NCBI RefSeq assembly: GCF_002105155.1
Contig: NW_019029002.1
Span: 513,886-577,885, forward strand
Direction: 5' to 3'
Source of the DNA: Lobosporangium transversale
Taxonomy: Eukaryota; Mortierellomycota; Mortierellomycetes; Mortierellales; Mortierellaceae
DNA: 64,000 bases
Position numbers and translations under genes: made by a program. Positions within the stretch are counted from its first letter, which is position 1. Each line of letters starts with the position of its first letter. The notes beneath the pieces are model-generated. The model saw nothing but the letters and a program-made list of their open reading frames with translations, had not been told where the DNA came from and searched no databases. Positions 1 through 10,112 of this stretch are shown here, piece by piece.

Positions 1-2692
1 GTGGTAGCGGTATTAGTGGCATTCCAAGGGAATGCGGGTATTTTGGATGAGCCATCATTGTTATCATCCGGAACTGGGGGTTGATATTTGGGTACAGCAC
101 GTCCATATTTAGTGGTTTGCTGTCCAGAGTTGCTACTGTAGTTGGAAGTATCTAAACTGCTACTATTTGCAGTGTTGTCATCACTTGTCTCCAGATCAAG
201 TCTCTCAGCCCAAGTGAGTTGCCTCCTCGATTGTTGCGATGTACTAGGTCGAGGGTTGTGTCCGTAGTCATAGTTTCTGACTTCTATTGTTGGAATTGGT
301 TCATTTAGTGTGGTGCCGGTAGGGGCAGTAGTAGCAGAGGTAGTAGTAGTAGCAGCAGGAGCACGAGCGAGCGCCCGCTGACCACTTCTCCATCGACGTC
401 CCAATAATGAAAAACGCCCAGCCCGTCCTTCTACGCCTGTGGCATTCGCAGTGTTGACGAGTGAATCTTGGTTGGCTACACCGGACATTGGGTTCAGACC
501 AGAGGCCATTGTTGCCAATATTGCTGATGCTCGGCGTGGCTTTGTGACATGTGCTTGCCCAGTGGAAGAAAGCGTTACCAAATCCTCTTCCGAGAACAAG
601 CCCATCCAACCATCAAGGTATGATTGACTCGGGAAACGAATCAATACTGTAACAGAATGAAAAGTTGTTACTCGAATCGTTGGCTCGGGTATATTTGGGT
701 CTTGTTCCATGGTAAGCATTAGATAGCTTGCACACTTTCCGTCGGTGCTCTGTAACAAAAAAATAAAAATAAAAAATAAAAAATAAAAATCTTACCTTAA
801 GTAAATAATAATGATAATAATAATAAAAAAGAAATGTTCTTCTAATCACTTACATCCACAGCCATGAAAGCATGAGCTTCTGGAACAAGAATCAGGGTAA
901 AGACGGACCAATGTGATAGGAAGCTTGTGAAAATGTTTCTTTGGATACGAACCGGAAGAAGGAACTATAATAATAATGTTGAGATAGGAGCCGGAAAATA
1001 AGTATTCGTTTTTGCACATTGAATAAAAAAACAAAAACCAATGGATTGCTGATTTGATGAACATACGAAATATGAATCCATCTAGAAGTAATAAAAAAAA
1101 AAAAAAAAAAAAAAAGAGTTTTAGTTAGAGTAAAACTGCATTGAAATTATGGAGCGAAGATTACACATGCACAACTAAGTACGTTACCACTCGCTGAGCT
1201 CCACAATTCTGGTTCTTTCCAGATTGCTGTCCTTCTTGCCCTGTGCTTGATGGATGTTCAGTTGTGATAGTAATCGGACTTCTATTGATGTGATGCTGCC
1301 CATCTTCTTCATCGCCCTGTCTCGTAGCTGGGCACTGTGTTTGATCCTGCTTTTCAAGACTTAGGTCCTCGCACTCTTGCTCGCTCAAGAGCTCCATAGA
1401 CGGCCGAGTCCTTATATCTTTCATATCAGCCTCACTCAGGAATGTGCCTGGCTTTGGAAAGTTTGGAGGTTCCTTATTATAATTGCATGGAATAAATGTA
1501 CCATGAATGCTGTTGATGCTGCTGATGCCGTTACCACCATCATTCCCATTGCCGTTACTTCCGAGGCTCCTCAACATGATAGAACTCATCCATGCATCCA
1601 TTGCATTGCCACTCTTTTTTTTACCTATCTCAAAAGAGGGCGTAATGCTGCGTGTATGGAGCGAAGCTGATACTGTATCCAGAATATCTAATTTCAGCGC
1701 TTCAGTGCGATCACCTTCAACCCTTATAGCCACGGCCTTGGATGCAGGTGACGAGCGCCCTGTATCAGCGCCTTGATATTCATACTTGATAATAAGGTCA
1801 TCCGACCTATAGCCAGCTGCAGCGTTATTTGCTCCGTCTGTTGCAGCGGTAGTTGCAGTCGCCTTTGACTCATTTCTATCGCTTTTCCTTGCAGCCTCTT
1901 GTGCAGGGCCACCAACTACTGGAGCCCCTAAGCCCCGAAGATCCCCCGGCATTCGGCCCATCTGCGGTGCTCCTAATGCGCCGCCACCACCACCGCCATT
2001 GGCAAATCCTGCGCGATTGTATCCTCCAGACATTCCTTTCTGCTTAACTCGCTGACGCGCACTCCACAGCTTCCAGATTTTTGGGAAGAAGAGGATGATC
2101 AGGCCCAAGACAGCTATGAGATATGTCCCAACCATATTAATATAGTACGTTGCCATGTAGATCTCCTCTGGAAATACGGCGGTGATGGCGATTATGAGCG
2201 TAATGAAAAAGATATTACTTGAAAATAAAATCATTTTTGTATGAGGAAATGTGTTAATTATAGTGACCCTTTAACTGTATCCAAGCCTTATCAAGGGTAT
2301 GGGAGAGGGGAAAGAACTTACTAAAGTAGTACAGCGATTTGTCGCGCTTCGTTCCAGAGCGACATGATATTGTGGGTCTTGAACGCCAGGTAGACACCAA
2401 AAATAATCAAAAGGATAGGCACGATAGAGGCTGTGACGATCCACCATCCATTAGTCATTTCGCCATTACACCGAACCCACTGAACAGACTTGATGTTGAG
2501 CTTCACAGGCGTAGGGGCGTCAATGGTCACCTCACATATGATTGGGATCATTGCAAGGACCACAATGAGCACTAGATAACGAAGGAGAAGATATGTTTGG
2601 AATCCATGGTTGGCAAGCGAGACACTATTAAATATCCTATAGATCCGGTAATTCTTGATAGTCAAGGAGCTATGGTATTAATAAAGATCAAG

Positions 2693-2727
<35 letters not shown>

Positions 2728-4417
2728 TAATAATAATAAATAAGCTAGACTTAGTATCCATGAAAACATACTTTTTTTTTAGGAAAAAAAAAAAAAAAAA
2801 AAAAAACTACAAGGATACTCTTTGCTTACCCTGCTAAAAGAGTAACACCGACTGGGCGCAAGATCATTTGCATCATGCATGTGCTTCTTCTTGGGATGCC
2901 AATAAACAAAAGACATCCGATGAAGATCAGCAATATCCCTAGTAATTCGCACTGACAGAACCCTGGGCTATTTTTGTTTTTATTTATTATTTTATATTAT
3001 TATCATTGTTATTATTATTATTATTATTATCATCATCATCATTATTATTATTATTATGGGTGTTAATATTATTATAATTGTTATTGTTATCGTTACTGTA
3101 GTTATTATAGTTATTATTATTTTTCTTTTTTCTTTTTTTTTTTCCCCCTCCCCAATATTTGACTAGACCAAAGTTAACACAATAACAAGCTACTTGAAAC
3201 TTTACAAAACTTACCTAGCAGCTTTGATGGTGATATCGTTGCGATAATAGTAAACTATCCCCATAGAAACTAGGGTGATTATGATTCCCAAGATACAAAA
3301 TATTCCATAAATAATACCCCGAGCATTGGTCCAGCTCGGATTCCTGACTTTTTTTTTTTTTTTTTTTTTTTTTTGGAAGGTTTTTAAGTTGTTAGAAATC
3401 ATCTTGACTTTGCAATCGGGGGGGTTTATGGTAACAGATGCGTAGAAAGGGACAATGAGAACACAAAACATACTAGCCACTGTAGGCACGTCAGCTGGAG
3501 GGAAAGGGTATCCGTCCTTGAATGGTGGTTCTCTGACCAAAGTATAGTTTGTGCCAAAAATTGTCGCAAAGTGGACACTCCTACCATCTTTCATGCTCAG
3601 GGCGTATATATTACTAGAAGAAGAAAAAAAAAGAAAAAAAAAAAAAAAGTTGAGTTGGTTTGCTGGAATTATGAAATGGATATCATCTCGTACACCTTAG
3701 AGTGATATTGTTGCTACTGTTACTGCTATTCCTATTCTCAACATCATGTAATCCTCACCTGGCTACCCTGTCTCCTATATTACTGATAGTGATGGGTCCA
3801 GAAGGACCCATAAAAGGATCTTTACCGTAATATTTGGCGGCGTCGATTTCCCCCGAATGTTGACCGGAAATGATTTGACGGATCAATGTGTCACGTGAGG
3901 AAGGATTTAACGCGCTTTCACGTCGTACAAACTATAAATTAAATTATCCAAAACCATAATGAATTTACAAACTAAATCCATAACAACAGCATAGCAACCA
4001 CACGCGAGACCCTTACCTCTCCATACATATGCGCGATCATCATGACACAGGCATAAGCATTGACTTCTCCATGATCCAACCGTGGCTGAGCAGCGCCAGG
4101 GTAACTGTTATCAATAAAACAAAAGTGAATAAAGAGAATAAGATATATATCATTCATGTCGTAGGTATGACAATGGCTCTCCTTTTCGTTCCTATTGTCC
4201 TCAACTGAGAAACCAACGTACTCCTTTGGGTCCAGCCCCATCCAACTGGAGAAGAAGGTATCATAAGGCGTGTAGCCAGTCATATTCCAGCCATTATCGA
4301 TCATGATTAATCCATTGTATTCTTTGTTATTAGAATCGCCTCTGAATGGTTCAGTCACATCATTCATCGTGATCCACCCATATTCTGGGCCCATGTAACC
4401 AGTGTCTCTGTAGGACG

Positions 4418-4468
<51 letters not shown>

Positions 4469-4885
4469 AGGTGAGAAAAAAAAAGGGCGGCCATTAGCAT
4501 TTTCTAAGTAGTTAATTTTTTTTTTTTTTTTTTTTTTTTTTTTCTTTTTACTACTTTTATCCTTACTTCATTTCACGGAGTACGCCAAACTGGGCGACAA
4601 AGTTAGCAAATAAGACCTGAATTCGGGAATGGTTATTATCGATCATCTTCTTGATATCTTTGTAAGTTGGGTCAAATGTAGGACCATCTATGACTAGACT
4701 ATAAAATTCTAATATGACGACTCCCATGCTTCTGGCTTTTTCCAAAAAGTAATCTCGTGCTTGAAAAAGGAAAAAAGGAAAGGAAGAGGAAATATAAAAA
4801 GCTAATTTGAGTTAACCAAAAAAAAAAAAAAAACCATTGTACCATTGTAAAAACTTTTTTCCAGCAAAACAATATCATTTTTTTT

Positions 4886-4920
<35 letters not shown>

Positions 4921-5653
4921 TGTAAATTCTAAGAAATTTGAATCATAAATGACAGAGATACGTCCCCACCCTGCATGTCGAATCACTTCAAAGACAGCAT
5001 CAATGATGACCATGATAGTGGGTGCAGTCCTGAAAACATAAACACCCTTGGCGCCACTTGGTCGTATAGGATTCACTGTAATCAGACATTGATAGCAACA
5101 GTAAAAATGATAGCAGGGATCAAAAGAAGAAAGGGAATTTTTTTTTTTTGCCCTGTTAGACTATTAAGGAAAAAAGAAAGACGAGAGTTCAGTCCGAAAC
5201 AAAGAAATAAAAATCAAAAAAATAAACGTGCCTGATGCAAAAGAGCATTGAGGAATTTGTAAACTTGAAGTCAATAATGCCTCGTATCTTGTAAGATCTG
5301 ACCTAATATCCCCAATAACTCCACCCACCTAGATGACAAGGCAAGTCAACAAATTAATATAATTAGCGGCGATAACAAAGTCGCTAATTTATGTTGCTTC
5401 CCATGTCAGCATTATATACAAGGTGTTCTTTTAAAAAAAAAAATAAATAAAAAAACAAGGGTACAAAAAGAAAAAAAGTATCGAAATGGACATACTTTGG
5501 CACTTATTAAGGAACCAGTTGCAGCAATAGCTGCAGCACCTCCAGTTGATGAAAATTGACCAGGGTACTGACTGTCACGAAGCATTAGAGACATATTGAC
5601 TCCTTAAAAAAAAGGAAATAAATATCAAAAGATGTATTAGTTAGAACTTTATC

Positions 5654-5684
<31 letters not shown>

Positions 5685-6537
5685 GGCTTTTGCTATTTAC
5701 AGACATTTTACTATTATTGTTACCTGGAATAATCCCTAATCGGTTTACATCGTTAACTGCCATACGGATAGACTAGAGATTTTGAGGCTCAAATAAGTTA
5801 TTGGAAGGAAAATTTTTTGTTTTTTTGTGTTTTTTTTTTTTTTTTTTTTTTTTTTTAGGGATGTGATAGGCAAAAAAAAAAAAAAAAAAAAAAGGTAACA
5901 TGGGGCAGCAGAGAAGGGATGGGAAAGATTAATATTTAATATTTACCGACAAAGAATTGCGAACCATGGCCGCCTCTCGTTTTTCTGGATTTTCATTGAA
6001 GGACAATAGGACCCCTAATCGGAGAGTGTTTGGATCGGGGTCCCAATAGTTTTCATATTCATAGTCTGTCAGCAAACCTGGCTTAACAGATGGCCTAGGC
6101 GCTGTTATGGGTGGAGCCAAAGTAGGTGCACTTCCAGTGGATGTCGTTACTGATACTTCAGGCGGGGACTGTGTCTCTGATGGTGATGGTGAGGGAGTGG
6201 GCACAAGAATTGAACTTGAAGGAGTACTGGGATTTAGCTGACGCCGGTCTAACACAACGCCTGCTGTAGCTGTTGCTGTTGCAGTTGTAGCTACAGTAGG
6301 AGAGGACAGTAGGGATGATGAAATACAATTATGTGCATCATTCCATCTCTCATTGTGATTGTAGCTGCTATCCAAATGAAAACGAGAGAGATGCGTATTG
6401 GAGAACGGGTGTACTATTGCTGGCAATGCTTCTGCTGATACGATTACTGCTACTCCTGATTTACTTAAATGATAGTCATTGAGTAGAATTGCGTTCAGGA
6501 TCACCAACACCCACAAAACTGCTACAATATTGGCCAT
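1..6537 (-). CDS. Class C (family 3) G protein-coupled receptor, 3' end beyond window
   Basis: A multi-exon gene read leftward, running off the left edge. The first ATG is at 6537, followed by a hydrophobic signal segment (VAVLWVLVILNAILL). A ligand-binding Venus-flytrap (ANF-receptor) domain covers exons between about 6100 and 3500, with family-like stretches such as SIRMAVNDVNRLG, SFAS joined to VNPIRPSG, WGRISVIYDSNFLEF and EYGWITMND. Seven-TM exons follow: TM1 near 3213-3345, TM2/3 near 2832-2968, then 2321-2665 and 2050-2234. The long cytoplasmic tail includes exons near 960-850 and from 751 leftward, and stays open to base 1. By analogy with GABA-B-like receptors it should sense a small extracellular ligand at the plasma membrane and signal through a G protein. 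The ligand is unknown. One tail exon is only 15 nt, and one intron appears to be GC-AG. The exon join near 3345-3470 could not be resolved. Confidence 0.85.
3003..3056. repeat. (ATT)n / (ATC)n microsatellite in a GPCR intron
   Basis: ATT units with a short ATC interruption, inside the intron between the TM1 and TM2/3 exons of the class C GPCR gene. Confidence 0.75.
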
Positions 6538-7300
6538 TAATTTCAAATCCAGATCCGAAAAGACAAAAGAAAAGAAAAAGGAAAAAAAAAAAAAAAAAAA
6601 AAAAAAGATAAAATAAGATAAAATAGAGGTTTTAAAATCACTGGAGGAGAAGGAGGAAGAAGGAGGTTGATGTGATTTTATCCGACTGGCGATTAGGGGC
6701 GGAAGGGAATGTCAGAAGTCTAGAGGATGGTCCTTCATAATTGCAGGAAGACGAATTTCGAGTGTAACGATGTAACAATTATAAAAAGGGGACAAAGGGA
6801 GGGCAAGGGAGGACAAAGGATAAGGAAGAATAAGAGCGAAAGGAAGAGAGAGAGAGAGAAGGAAATGGAGGAGAGTGAATGGTCCGAAGAAGGAAGGAGG
6901 AATGAGAGGTTTGTGGAGAGAGAAAAAGGGAGGAAGAATAGAAAGATCGGGGAAGGAGAGAGAGAGAGGGAAAGCAAAGAATACCGTTATACTACCAGCC
7001 AGGAAAGATGCATTGCAGACCCGCTTCTCATTTTATCAGCGTACAAAATGTTCCAGACAAACAACTTTTCATGTTTTATTTTATTTTTTTATATTTATTT
7101 CCTCCAAGAAAGCGGAAACTAACGATACGACTCGAATTGTTGTATGCACGATCCGTCAGTTCCGTGCAAGCAATTATAGATTGATGTGTTCTCCATTGTT
7201 GGTTTGTCCGTTTTGTGCTGGTTTTTCCTGCATGTTTGTTTGTTTGTTTAGTTTGGTTGCTTGTTATTGCTTTTGTCGGCTCAATGTATAGATGCACCTT
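6538..7300. other. Intergenic, 5' flank of the GPCR gene
   Basis: No gene is supported. The stretch has a poly-A run near 6580-6606 just upstream of the receptor start, then a long purine-rich block (GGA/GAA/GAGA-type) from about 6630 to 6985. The remainder, up to 7300, is the probable 3' untranslated region of the small gene at 7301-7507. Open frames here are low-complexity Arg/Glu/Lys (or Ser/Leu on the other strand) and look like by-products of the purine bias. Confidence 0.5.
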
Positions 7301-7507
7301 TTATTTGCCAACGTCCTGTCCTTGCTGTTGGTGCTGCTGATTTTGATCTCCAGATCCCTGTGAGGCTTTTTGAGCCGATGCCTGAGAATTGTCCTTGTCT
7401 CGCTTGGACGTCTCCTCGCGTTGATAAAGGTTCGAGGTATCTGTTGGGTTCTTTTTGGACTTCTCAGAAGACTCTTGTTGAAGACGGTTAGCAGAGTTGG
7501 CATTCAT
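7301..7507 (-). CDS. Small disordered Gln/Ser/Lys-rich protein (68 aa)
   Basis: A single-exon frame with ATG at 7507 and TAA at 7301-7303. The protein is hydrophilic throughout and rich in Gln, Ser, Lys, Asp and Asn, with no hydrophobic segment and no domain I recognise. Codon content is that of ordinary soluble protein rather than homopolymer slippage, unlike most short frames nearby. A good TATA box lies about 195 bases upstream on the same strand, after a purine-rich leader. The composition suggests an intrinsically disordered, perhaps stress- or spore-related protein, but that is inference. It could be a chance frame; the TATA element and amino-acid composition are the main support. Confidence 0.5.
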   Translation of the reverse strand: MNANSANRLQQESSEKSKKNPTDTSNLYQREETSKRDKDNSQASAQKASQGSGDQNQQHQQQGQDVGK

Positions 7508-8227
7508 TCTTCTTATTTTTTTATTTTATTTTATTTTTTTTTCCTAATATATTCTTTGGATGGGTAAATGTAATGCGTTTACTGTGATTGGAGAGTAAGA
7601 AGTTCAAGGGTGCTTATGTTTGAAGAAAAAGAAAGAAAGCGGTGGAGCGAAAATGAAAAGGAAAGAAAAGGATTGAAAGCGGGGCCTTTTCTTTTTTATC
7701 CGTTTTATATACTAGGACGGCCTTTTTCTTAACATGTCATGGTGACGCGTAAAATAAAAGTTGGGAACTGATACAAAAGGACTGGCTTTCAAGCAAGCTT
7801 GATGGAGACATGAACGCATCGTTGCGATTGCTGTGCAACAAAGTATATTTAATGTTTTAGAAACTTAGAAACGAACCTTCCTCATAATTCTTTGAGAAAA
7901 TCACAGAATATCGCATAAGGTTTAAACAAATAGCGTCCATTCTAGCCTATGGGCTACTTGTATTGACAAGTCTCACCTTTCTAGGCCACTCAAGTTCATT
8001 TGCTCCTTCAACATCTTTTGGAACATGAGGGCTAGCCTTTTGGCTTTTCAGATTTAGCCACTACCGGCCTTAATAAAGCGTCTGGACCTTCAACGAACCA
8101 GTCGATGAGATATATATTTCATAAAATGTATCTCTGTTGGCGAATTAGATAACTATCCTCTTCTCTCCCCTCTACCCCCTGCCTTTCTTAGAGCGCCAAG
8201 ACACGTTATTAGAGCTAACTAATGAAG

Positions 8228-8259
<32 letters not shown>

Positions 8260-9044
8260 GCTCCCATACCGTGCAAGGGGGCTCAACATGAAAGTTGGGC
8301 GATGTGGGATCCTTAAGTAAAGCCCTAGTCGTATTGTAAATGTTTTTAGACAAACATGTTTTCCCGATCCACTAATATAACACTGAGGCACTGAAGCATA
8401 GTGGATTCAACATCATCGCGTGACAAATTTAATGCTCATCTACTGAATTGTCGCTGTCGATCGTACCATAAAATACTTTGTGGGGAAGAACCACAAGATC
8501 GCTGTCATTTGTCAACCCCACACTAAAACATAAATATATTATTATTATTATTATTATAACTATTATAGTTATTTTTCCTTGATTTATCTGAATGCTTACC
8601 TTACCCAACGGTCCTATTTTTAGAAAGCCCATGATTAAGTAACGCACCCATGGCACAGCGTCCGACTATTGCGCCATTTGGCTATTGCGTTTTCATTTAT
8701 ACTCTTAAGGCTATGGCTAGTCTTTAACCGCAACATCCTTTTTATAAAGGAAAAAAATCCTTTGCACGTGGGATATGCTGTACATGTACATGTACAGTAC
8801 ATGTATAGTCCTTCAATGTAATTCTAAAGCTAAAAGGGACTCTGACGTTCCGTTATCTAATCCGGATACACTTGACGGTGTGTAGAAGAGGGGGGAGCTG
8901 TTCTTTAAGTAAGCAGCGGTGACTGCTAAACTTAGGGAAATTACCTCATAAATGTGTGGATTTACGCCAGAAACTGATGTTTAATTATTATTCATATTAT
9001 TACCATTATTAATAATACTTATTGCTTTTTTTTTTTTTATTTTT
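7508..9044. other. Intergenic with possible degraded sequence
   Basis: About 1.5 kb without a convincing gene. It contains a poly-A run of about 30 bases near 8228-8257, palindromic TACATGTA repeats at 8779-8806, and short coding-like fragments on the minus strand around 8279-8395 and 8430-8660. None of these fragments resembles a protein I know. A short candidate two-exon frame and an A-box-like motif near 8680 are discussed as observations. Confidence 0.4.
7703..7711 (-). promoter_or_regulatory. TATA box for the small gene at 7301-7507
   Basis: On the minus strand this reads TATATAAAA, a strong TATA element, inside otherwise mixed sequence. It is followed downstream by a purine-rich leader leading to the ATG at 7507. 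The distance fits a start site around 7670 with a leader of about 160 bases. Confidence 0.5.
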
Positions 9045-9734
9045 TTAAACGGTTTTGTCAAAGACTTCCTCAAAGGTCGAAGGTTCCTGAGCACCCGAAA
9101 GTACAAACTTTTCGTTAAAGGTGAAATTCGGCACACCTTGCACACCTTGTAACTTGGCACGTTCAATTTCTTGTTGAACCTCTTGAACGCCTTCATCTGA
9201 TTTCAAAAACTTCTCCACTTCCTCTCGATCTAATCCAACCTTCACAGCCGATTCAATCAACGTCGGGATCTCTCCACACTTGTCCTCTTCAAAATAATTC
9301 TTGAACAACTCAGTCACCATCTCATCTTGTTTACCCTTGCGGGTCGCAAACCAGACCAATCGATGAGAATCCAATGTGTTGACTATGTTCCCACCGTATT
9401 TGAAATGAATACCTTCAGCTTCCCCCACTTTGATCATTCGATCTCGAATCAAAGGTGCTCGAGTGGGTCCAAACTTGTTAGCATAATTGGTCATCTTTGG
9501 GATCGGTGTCTTTGAAGCGGAGGGATCCAATTGATAAGGGAACCAGTTCACTTCAAATTGAACATCCTTGTTCTCAGGCTTGGACCTGTATGACGAAATC
9601 GCCTTCTCCAGTCGGATCTTGCCGATGTAGCACCATGGGCAGACTATGTCACTGACAATGTCGATCTTGATTTTCTTGGGGGTTGAAGCTGCTGTAGATG
9701 ACATCTTTCGAAGCAATTGTACAGAACGTTGCAT
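9045..9734 (-). CDS. DsbA/FrnE-like thioredoxin-fold oxidoreductase
   Basis: A single-exon protein of 229 residues with the thioredoxin-fold start KIKIDIVSDIVCPWCYIG. The redox motif CPWC is at residues 32-35, and the late cis-Pro segment GVQGVPNFTFNEKFVLSGAQ is typical of the DSBA-like (FrnE / 2-hydroxychromene-2-carboxylate isomerase) family. Length fits the family. I chose the ATG at 9734 because it gives MQRSVQLLRK, a short basic amphipathic leader that could be a mitochondrial presequence. A second ATG at 9704 (MSSTAAST) would give a cytosolic form. Fungal members are generally annotated as DsbA-family or glutathione-dependent oxidoreductases; the substrate is not predictable. A plus-strand poly-A run near 9780-9805 lies upstream of the start. 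Confidence 0.85.
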   Translation of the reverse strand: MQRSVQLLRKMSSTAASTPKKIKIDIVSDIVCPWCYIGKIRLEKAISSYRSKPENKDVQFEVNWFPYQLDPSASKTPIPKMTNYANKFGPTRAPLIRDRMIKVGEAEGIHFKYGGNIVNTLDSHRLVWFATRKGKQDEMVTELFKNYFEEDKCGEIPTLIESAVKVGLDREEVEKFLKSDEGVQEVQQEIERAKLQGVQGVPNFTFNEKFVLSGAQEPSTFEEVFDKTV

Positions 9735-10002
9735 ATAAAATGATGGATAGTATTGGGAGGTTGAAAGGGGACTGTGAGAAAAAAAAAAAAAAAAAAAAAA
9801 AAAAATGGACAAAGCTGTTGCAAAAAAATATAGCGCAGTTGTAAATTACAAATTTTATCTACGTACAAAATGTACCCCATGACCAAACAAGTTTGCAGTC
9901 TTGTTAAACAGGATCTTTTTTTTGGAGCTCAGCCCAGAAATGCTATTAAATTCGCTACTTCCTGAGAAAGTAAGAAAGCCATCATATGCTGGGTAAAATT
10001 TG

Positions 10003-10033
<31 letters not shown>

Positions 10034-10112
10034 CAGTTTCTGGCAAAATACATGTGATTTACAATAAATTAAAGCTATTACGTATGGCATATGGCTATTG
10101 TTGCTATCTTTA
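9735..10112. other. Intergenic spacer
   Basis: Separates two genes on the minus strand: promoter of the DsbA-like gene and 3' region of the Zn2Cys6 gene. It contains a poly-A run (9779-9805) and a poly-T run of about 30 bases near 10004-10033. No gene is visible. Confidence 0.4.

Noticed and set aside
6735-6977. Ser/Leu-rich frame on the minus strand with a membrane-like look
   Set aside because: It is the complement of a purine-rich simple-sequence block; there is no ATG context, domain or splice support.
8640-8700. tRNA gene suggested by TAGCCAAATGG and a short GCG/CGC pairing on the minus strand
   Set aside because: No T-arm, no anticodon stem and no acceptor stem could be found at normal spacing.
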